Source: Nitrosomonas aestuarii
GTDB taxonomy: Bacteria; Pseudomonadota; Gammaproteobacteria; Burkholderiales; Nitrosomonadaceae
Length of the DNA: 64,000 nucleotides
NCBI RefSeq assembly: GCF_003046585.1
Contig: NZ_QAAE01000001.1
Span: forward strand, 124,001 to 188,000
Direction: 5' to 3'
Shown piece by piece: positions 59,476-64,000 of the stretch. Below the pieces are notes generated by a model. That model was not told the origin of the DNA and made no database searches. It saw nothing but the letters and a program-made list of their open reading frames with translations. The translations under genes and the position numbers were made by a program. Each line of letters begins with the position of its first letter. The stretch's first letter is position 1.

Positions 59476-60429
59476 TCCTTACCAATTCTTTACGCACCAA
59501 GGCGCAGGCCGCAGCATGGGCTGCTGATGTCGAGCGGGATATTTTATCAAATAATAAATATTCCGGTATTCAGAACAGGCCGTTCTCTGATTTGCTGCAA
59601 CAATATGCCACAAAGGTATCACCAACCAAGTGCGGTTGCAGGTGGGAGGTGTTGCGCATCAATGCGATTTGCCGCGATCCTGTTGTTGCTGTGATGCTGC
59701 CTGATTTAAGCGCAGTTGATTTTGTCGAGTTCCGTGACCGCCGTTTGGAGGTTGTTTTGCCTGGCACTGTGTTGCGGGAATTTAATCTGATCAATCACGC
59801 GATCAATGTTGCGATTGATGAGTTGGGGCTGGCTCAATGACAATCCGTTAAAATCCGTAAAGAGACCGAAGCCACCGCCAGCGTGTGGCCGACGGTTATC
59901 CCAGGATGAGATTGACAGGCTATTTGTATGTGCTTGGATATGAGTTTGATGCAAAGCCTGGCACAGTATCCGCCCGGGTCGGTTGTGCCATGTTGTTTAC
60001 GATTGAGACAGTCATGTGCGCCGGTGAGATTTGTGGTTTAACCAGGCGTGACGTTGACCTTGATGCGCGTGTAGCAATTTGCCGAAAACAAAAAACGGAT
60101 TTTCGCGCAAGGTGTCATTGTCTGCTGAGGCGGTGCGGTTGATCGGTCAAATGGACAAGGATAGTGAATCTGTTTTTAACCTGCAAACATCGCAGGTTAA
60201 TGCGCTGTTTCGCAAGGCGGTAAAACGATCCGTGATTGATGATTTGAATTTTGATGATACTCGCGCCGAGGCGATCACCTGGCTTTCTGCCAAAGTTGAT
60301 ATCCTGACGCTGGCAAGGATTACCGGGAGTCGATGGAGGATGTGGCAAGGCGTATTTGATTTACATGTGATCACGGAATTGGCTAACCTTCTTTTTCTGA
60401 ATCCATATAATGACTCCATGATGTTGTGA
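59476..60429 (+). pseudogene. Relic of a second tyrosine recombinase
   Basis: Protein similarity to XerD/phage-type integrases is spread over several frames: TNSLRTKAQAAAWAADVERD, FRDRRLEVVLPGTVLREFNL, then shifted at about 59825 (WLNDNPLKSVKRPKPPPA), at about 59935 (LGYEFDAKPGTVSARVGCAM), and at about 60090 (KNGFSRKVSLSAEAVRLIGQ). Catalytic positions are also lost: Arg is Cys in VMCAGEICGL, and the box-II His residues read DDTRAEA and GSRWRM. The 5' end is missing. It is from a different integrase family than the gene at 56123. Confidence 0.8.
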
Positions 60430-60634
60430 ATCCTATACATTGTGATTCGTCAGCAAATATGACTTGTGCGTACGGGCTTGCTAGCTTGTACAAATCAAGG
60501 ATAGTATAGTCTAGCCCCGGAGCCGCTCCGTTTTGTATCAATGAATCCTCTGTGGTCCCTGCAAGGCAGGAGAGAAGGTTATCTAAATATTCCGGATTTG
60601 TTGTGCAATATGCTTTTGTCAATCTTTTTTTCAT
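60383..60634 (-). CDS. Small hypothetical protein of the island
   Basis: 83 residues starting MKKRLTKAYCTTNPEYLDNL, with AGGAG 6 bases before the ATG. No signal peptide, no recognised family. It overlaps the AlpA-like gene by 4 bases, so it is translated together with it, and its 3' end overlaps the recombinase relic on the other strand by 47 bases. Confidence 0.6.
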   Translation of the reverse strand: MKKRLTKAYCTTNPEYLDNLLSCLAGTTEDSLIQNGAAPGLDYTILDLYKLASPYAQVIFADESQCIGFTTSWSHYMDSEKEG

Positions 60635-60906
60635 CTCTTCTCCTGATGAGAAAACACCCAGTTAATAACGTCGATTGCTTTCCACATTGGGCCTGGCCTA
60701 CCTCCCGATGTGCTCGGGAAGTTGATGCGCCTGGGGAACGATGGCAGCGGGGCGTAATAGCTCATAAAAGTCTGATAGCTTTTGCCGATATAAGCTGCGC
60801 ATTGTTTCGCGTTCCATACCTGTTTTTCAATGGGCACTGGCGGTGGTGCGCGCAGTGCTATGGCTTCGGCCAGTTGGTCTATGATGCTTGTGTCCTGGGT
60901 GTTCAT
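60631..60906 (-). CDS. AlpA-like DNA-binding (excisionase-type) protein
   Basis: 91 residues from MNTQDTSIIDQLAEA at 60906; an ATG 18 bases earlier is also possible. The C-terminal 60 residues look like an MerR/AlpA-type winged helix (WNAKQCAAYIGKSYQTFMSY, then RPGPMWKAIDVINWV). Such small proteins regulate excision or early genes in P4-type elements. The ATG at 60906 overlaps the stop of the upstream fragment (ATGA), and its stop overlaps the next gene. Confidence 0.7.
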   Translation of the reverse strand: MNTQDTSIIDQLAEAIALRAPPPVPIEKQVWNAKQCAAYIGKSYQTFMSYYAPLPSFPRRINFPSTSGGRPGPMWKAIDVINWVFSHQEKR

Positions 60907-61131
60907 CGCCGAATCTTTATCCATGCGTCGAACCTAAAATATATGTACCCATCTGCACCAAATAGGCGATCAATAATCATATCTGGATTATGTAAGCCAT
61001 ATACAGGACGATCCAATTTAATAGTAATGGTCGCTCCATGCTTTTTAAAACTAACAACCCCATGAATCTGATCATACAGGCGCTGTTTTGCCTCGGCGAT
61101 TTCTTTATCAACGTCAATGTTTCGGATTGGA
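60903..61131 (-). pseudogene. 5'-truncated island gene fragment
   Basis: An open frame without a start codon reads NIDVDKEIAEAKQRLYDQIH, GVVSFKKHGATITIKLDRPV, YGLHNPDMIIDRLFGADGYI and ends in a TGA that overlaps the AlpA-like ATG. Protein-like composition and coupling suggest the 3' end of a real gene whose 5' part was removed at about 61131, next to a repeated GGACTAGT. The family is not recognised. Confidence 0.55.
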
Positions 61132-61187
61132 CTAGTCAGGATGAATCTCAGGACTAGTTTGGTACAATTAATAGGGATTTAAATTAG

Positions 61188-63578
61188 ATGAGATTATTTT
61201 TAAGTGTTTTCGTGTTTGCGTTTGCCGTGGCAGTTAAGGCCGCAATTGTAACACCCACGGATTCAATACCAGATTTCGCAGCAAATCCAACCTGTACGAC
61301 AACACAGAGCGGCAACTGGTTCAGTGTTGGCACATGGGACTGTGGCCGTGTTCCAACCACAAATGATATTGCGCTGGTTGATCAGGGTCATGCAGTTATG
61401 TATAACGGCGTCAGTAATGATTCGCTGACAGCGTTGGGCGTCAAAGGCACGCTACAGTTTAGCAACACCGTAAACACCCGCATCAATGTTGCGACGATTC
61501 TTGTGTATCGTGAGGGGCGACTGGATGTTGGTACAACAGCAAATCCTCTGCCTGCAAATATTGTTGCTGAGATTGTTTTCAGCAACCGGCCAATCGATAC
61601 CAAATTTGATCCTATGCAATACGGAAACGGATTGATCGTCCTCGGGGAGATAAATGTTCATGGCGCGGAAACTGGTGAGACGTGGCGGAGATTAACCGCC
61701 GAGGCGCTTGCGAATCAGAATACTATTACACTTGAATCTGTTCCGCCTGGCTGGCAAGTCGGCGATATTCTTGTTTTGCCTGATTCACGGCAACGAGTAA
61801 TCAAGCATAAATGGACAATCAACCCTATGGAATTGACCATTTTAAACATCGAAGAGCGTGCTATATCCGCGATCAGCGGTAATACGATCACACTTGCGCA
61901 GCCATTATCATTTAATCATAAAGGCGTTCGGGATAGTAACGGGGTATTGATTGCATTGCCGCACGTTGCCAATACTACTCGCAATGTCATTTTTCGCTCT
62001 GAGAGTGCTGGAGGTGTACGGGCGCATGGCATGATGACTGAGCGCGCCAGGATTGAAATTCGATTTTCTTCGTGGATAAATATGGGGCGCACCACAGCCG
62101 ATCCTCTGGATAATACCGAGGTCGATGCATACGGCAATGTCACGCATATTGGGACTAACCAGATTGGCCGCTACCCAGTACACCTGCACCATCATATGGG
62201 ACCGGTAAATGCAGCTAATGAAGGTTATCAAGCGATAGTATCAGGCAATGCGTTTGTAGACTGTGAAAAGTGGTGTGTCAGTTACCACGATGCACACTGG
62301 AGTTTATTTTCAAATAATGTGCTTTATGGCGCTACTGGTTCCAGTTTTATGACTGAGGATGGCAACGAAACTGCAAACGAAATTCTTGATAATATTGCGA
62401 TATTGTCAGGAACACCATTTAATAACTACTATGATCCGAGATATGGCGGCACTGCTGGCCTCAATCCGTACCGAAAGGAAAGGTGGGATGATTTTGGCTG
62501 GGAAGGTTCATGTTATTGGCTCACCGGAAACAGCAATATTCTTCGTGGCAATGTAGCAGCCACCTGCGCTTATGCTGGCGTCATGGATAATGCACGCGGC
62601 GCATCAGGTTTTGGTTACCATTATCCGAAAGTACCTTTGCATCGTGGCGCAGACATAACGAACGAATCGGAATGGTATCAATATAATCTTGAGTTTGCAC
62701 CCGAAATTATCGACTACAGCAACAATGAGGTATATGCATCAACAGTTGGCATCTGGAATGGATTTTCAGGCAACGTAGGTGAAACGAAAGATACTTTAAT
62801 TTGGCACACCAGCCAGCAAGGTATTTACTCGCAGCGGAACAATTACGCGAAGTATACAAATGTTCGGCTATACAATGACCAGGCTTTATCGAATCAAAAT
62901 TATCTGCCAGCCTATACAATAGGTGTCGACCTATTTAACCCGCGTTATCAGTCAGGAACAGTGGTTCTTGAAGGCATGCACATCGAAGGGTTCAGCCTAG
63001 GCATTGATCTACCCGCATTTATGCAAGACACCAATCAACCGATTGGGCCGGTACCGCCAAGATTGATTTTGGTAGACAATTCTTATATGCGTAACTATGC
63101 TAATGTCGCCGATCATTCCCCGTTGGTTGGACCTAAAAATACACTGTTGCGCGATGTAGAGTTTGAACGTAATACAGGACCATCTAACCCCAACCTGTCA
63201 ACTGTACCGGCAGACATCGTGACAAGCATCGTTTCACCGTTCTCATTGTCAACTTTAAACGTGCATTCGCGGCTTTATGTGTTTGGGTATAATAAAGTTC
63301 AAGGCGACGATTTCAAGGTCTATTTTTATGAGCAAGAAGCTGATTACGTCATGTCATCGCGTGATTATCCTGCAGGCACACCTTTGGCCGGAGATAAGCA
63401 TAACTGCCCGACAATCGGATTGACTAATCAGGAGTGCAGCGATCAACATCTAGGCGTGTCAATCATGGGCGAGATAGCAACTTGCAACGATGACACAACG
63501 CGACAGTATGTCGATGCGTTCACCTGTCCAAAAGGTGATACAACAGAGCTTGATACCATGTTAAACGCAATGCCTTAA
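61188..63578 (+). CDS. Secreted G8-domain, parallel beta-helix protein (CEMIP/TMEM2-like)
   Basis: 796 residues with a signal peptide (VFVFAFAVAVKAA, cleavage near 20). The G8 domain spans about 35-170: SGNWFSVGTWDCGRVPTTND, then LGVKGTLQFS and YGNGLIVLGEINVHG. It is followed by QVGDILVLPDS and a long right-handed beta-helix region, containing RYPVHLHHHMG, which resembles the conserved His motif of animal CEMIP/TMEM2 and fibrocystin-L proteins. Cys pairs in the C-terminal part suggest extracellular location. Animal relatives bind or cleave hyaluronan; a polysaccharide-related role here is inference. It has no PEP-CTERM tail. It is intact in an otherwise decayed island. Confidence 0.82.
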   Translation: MRLFLSVFVFAFAVAVKAAIVTPTDSIPDFAANPTCTTTQSGNWFSVGTWDCGRVPTTNDIALVDQGHAVMYNGVSNDSLTALGVKGTLQFSNTVNTRINVATILVYREGRLDVGTTANPLPANIVAEIVFSNRPIDTKFDPMQYGNGLIVLGEINVHGAETGETWRRLTAEALANQNTITLESVPPGWQVGDILVLPDSRQRVIKHKWTINPMELTILNIEERAISAISGNTITLAQPLSFNHKGVRDSNGVLIALPHVANTTRNVIFRSESAGGVRAHGMMTERARIEIRFSSWINMGRTTADPLDNTEVDAYGNVTHIGTNQIGRYPVHLHHHMGPVNAANEGYQAIVSGNAFVDCEKWCVSYHDAHWSLFSNNVLYGATGSSFMTEDGNETANEILDNIAILSGTPFNNYYDPRYGGTAGLNPYRKERWDDFGWEGSCYWLTGNSNILRGNVAATCAYAGVMDNARGASGFGYHYPKVPLHRGADITNESEWYQYNLEFAPEIIDYSNNEVYASTVGIWNGFSGNVGETKDTLIWHTSQQGIYSQRNNYAKYTNVRLYNDQALSNQNYLPAYTIGVDLFNPRYQSGTVVLEGMHIEGFSLGIDLPAFMQDTNQPIGPVPPRLILVDNSYMRNYANVADHSPLVGPKNTLLRDVEFERNTGPSNPNLSTVPADIVTSIVSPFSLSTLNVHSRLYVFGYNKVQGDDFKVYFYEQEADYVMSSRDYPAGTPLAGDKHNCPTIGLTNQECSDQHLGVSIMGEIATCNDDTTRQYVDAFTCPKGDTTELDTMLNAMP

Positions 63579-63590
63579 TCCAATCCAAAC

Positions 63591-63616
63591 ATCCGGGATC
63601 AATATCGATCCCGGAT
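63591..63616 (+). terminator. Hairpin after the G8 gene
   Basis: A 10-bp perfect inverted repeat (ATCCGGGATC / GATCCCGGAT) with a 6-base loop lies 12 bases after the stop and is followed by a modest T-rich run (TCAAATTT). It probably ends the G8 transcript. Confidence 0.6.
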
Positions 63617-63735
63617 TCAAATTTAACAGTCAATTTGTTACAATTAGGTTTCGTAATTTCTGCTTTCAAAAAGCAATTACGGATTAATTGCGGAATTGTT
63701 TTATAAACGATTGATATAATTATATTCTTGTTGCT

Positions 63736-63773
63736 CCCCCTTGGCACCAACAGGGACTTTCAGAAAGTCTCAC
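63736..63773 (+). repeat. Right attachment repeat (attR)
   Basis: CCCCCTTGGCACCAACAGGG and the following bases repeat 55945-55982 with one mismatch (T for C in the tRNA 3' stem). It restores only the 3' end of the tRNA, not the gene. Similarity to the region downstream of attL continues past the repeat to the next integrase start. Confidence 0.9.
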
Positions 63774-63913
63774 GTCACATCAAATTCATTGTATTTATTC
63801 AGTTTTATTTAAATTGTTTGTATCAGAAGATTGCATAACGTCTTTTGACATACTGACAAAATGACGGTATTTTTGGCGGTACTTTTTGATACTGTTACAC
63901 GAGATACCGTCAA

Positions 63914-64000
63914 ATGCTCACAGATACCGCAGTGCGTCAGGCTAAACCGAAGGATAAGCCCTGTGCTGGATTAATTATACAATTTGTGGTGTGTTCCTCT
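63914..64000 (+). pseudogene. int: Start of a second P4-type integrase, broken after 16 codons
   Basis: MLTDTAVRQAKPKDKP matches the N-terminus of the integrase at 56123 (MLTDITVRQAKSRDKP). After about 63961 the family sequence (DxGGLYL) is absent and the reading becomes unrelated (CAGLIIQFVVCSS), so another insertion or deletion begins there. The frame is open to the window edge. Confidence 0.65.

Larger units (their letters stand above)
55945..63773 (+). mobile_element. Degraded integrative element at tRNA-Leu (about 7.8 kb)
   Basis: It is bounded by direct repeats of the tRNA-Leu 3' end and following bases. Next to the left repeat is a P4-type integrase gene in the expected orientation. 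Contents: broken integrase, an IS3-interrupted small gene, a second recombinase relic, a minus-strand AlpA-like module and a G8-domain protein. No replication, packaging or conjugation gene is recognised, so it is a reduced, probably immobile island. A further integrase start directly after the right repeat indicates tandem integration events. Confidence 0.85.

Noticed and set aside
63520..63750. 76-codon minus-strand frame at the right end of the island
   Set aside because: It runs antisense into the G8 gene end and through its terminator hairpin; no ribosome binding site.

Overview
The window looks like chromosome from a betaproteobacterium of the Nitrosomonadaceae type (a Nitrosomonas-like ammonia oxidiser). 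This is inferred from moderate GC, the fliLMNOPQR order, the queA-tgt-yajC-secD-secF block, the rsmI/LpoA-like/yraN block and PEP-CTERM exosortase-substrate proteins. No amo, hao or rRNA gene is present to prove it.

Layout. 0-2 kb: flaG (cut by the window edge) and flagellin fliC, with a sigma-28-like promoter. 2.7-5.2 kb: a hybrid sensor kinase with a receiver-like domain lacking the phospho-Asp, its NarL-type regulator, and tusA. 5.2-7.05 kb: remains of a lactate-use locus (3' part of lutC, frameshifted lactate permease) joined by a deletion. 7-10 kb: a lipoprotein glycerophosphodiesterase and a phosphate-porin-like gene behind a Pho box, together a phosphate-scavenging unit. 10.5-15 kb: small hypotheticals, a DnaA-box cluster, an ABC-F ATPase and a DUF4139 protein. 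15-21.6 kb: a 600-residue coiled-coil protein, then fliR-Q-P-O-N-M-L, all on the minus strand.

21.9-26.6 kb: a tightly packed plus-strand operon encoding an ATP-grasp ligase fused to a degenerate M20 peptidase domain, a cytoplasmic gamma-glutamyltransferase and an N-formylglutamate-amidohydrolase-like enzyme. This is a strong candidate for an undescribed peptide or amino-acid pathway. 26.9-29.9 kb: a PAS protein and a DUF2934 protein divergent from a PAS-PAS kinase/FixJ-type regulator pair. 30.1-32.4 kb: a DUF4231 (SLATT-like) two-TM protein followed by a polytopic membrane protein whose C-terminal, possibly TIR-like, domain is cut by an in-frame amber codon; this is a possible conflict/defence pair. 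32.5-43.5 kb: a His/Asp-tailed secreted protein and mostly housekeeping genes (dienelactone hydrolase, pyrC, rsmI, LpoA-like, yraN, pteridine reductase, MidA, hemerythrin, phosphoribosyltransferase, M48 protease, DUF4399). 43.8-45.6 kb: two sorted-envelope proteins, one built of four 171-bp tandem repeats. 46-55.6 kb: VOC, DUF1499, GNAT-nitrilase fusion, DedA, secF, secD, yajC, tgt, queA.

55.87-64 kb: tRNA-Leu(CAA) followed by a decayed integrative element of about 7.8 kb bounded by direct repeats of the tRNA 3' end. It holds a broken integrase, a small gene disrupted by an IS3-family element, a relic of a second tyrosine recombinase, an AlpA-like regulator and a large secreted G8-domain beta-helix protein as cargo. 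A second integrase start follows the right repeat and is cut short, so the site has probably been used repeatedly.
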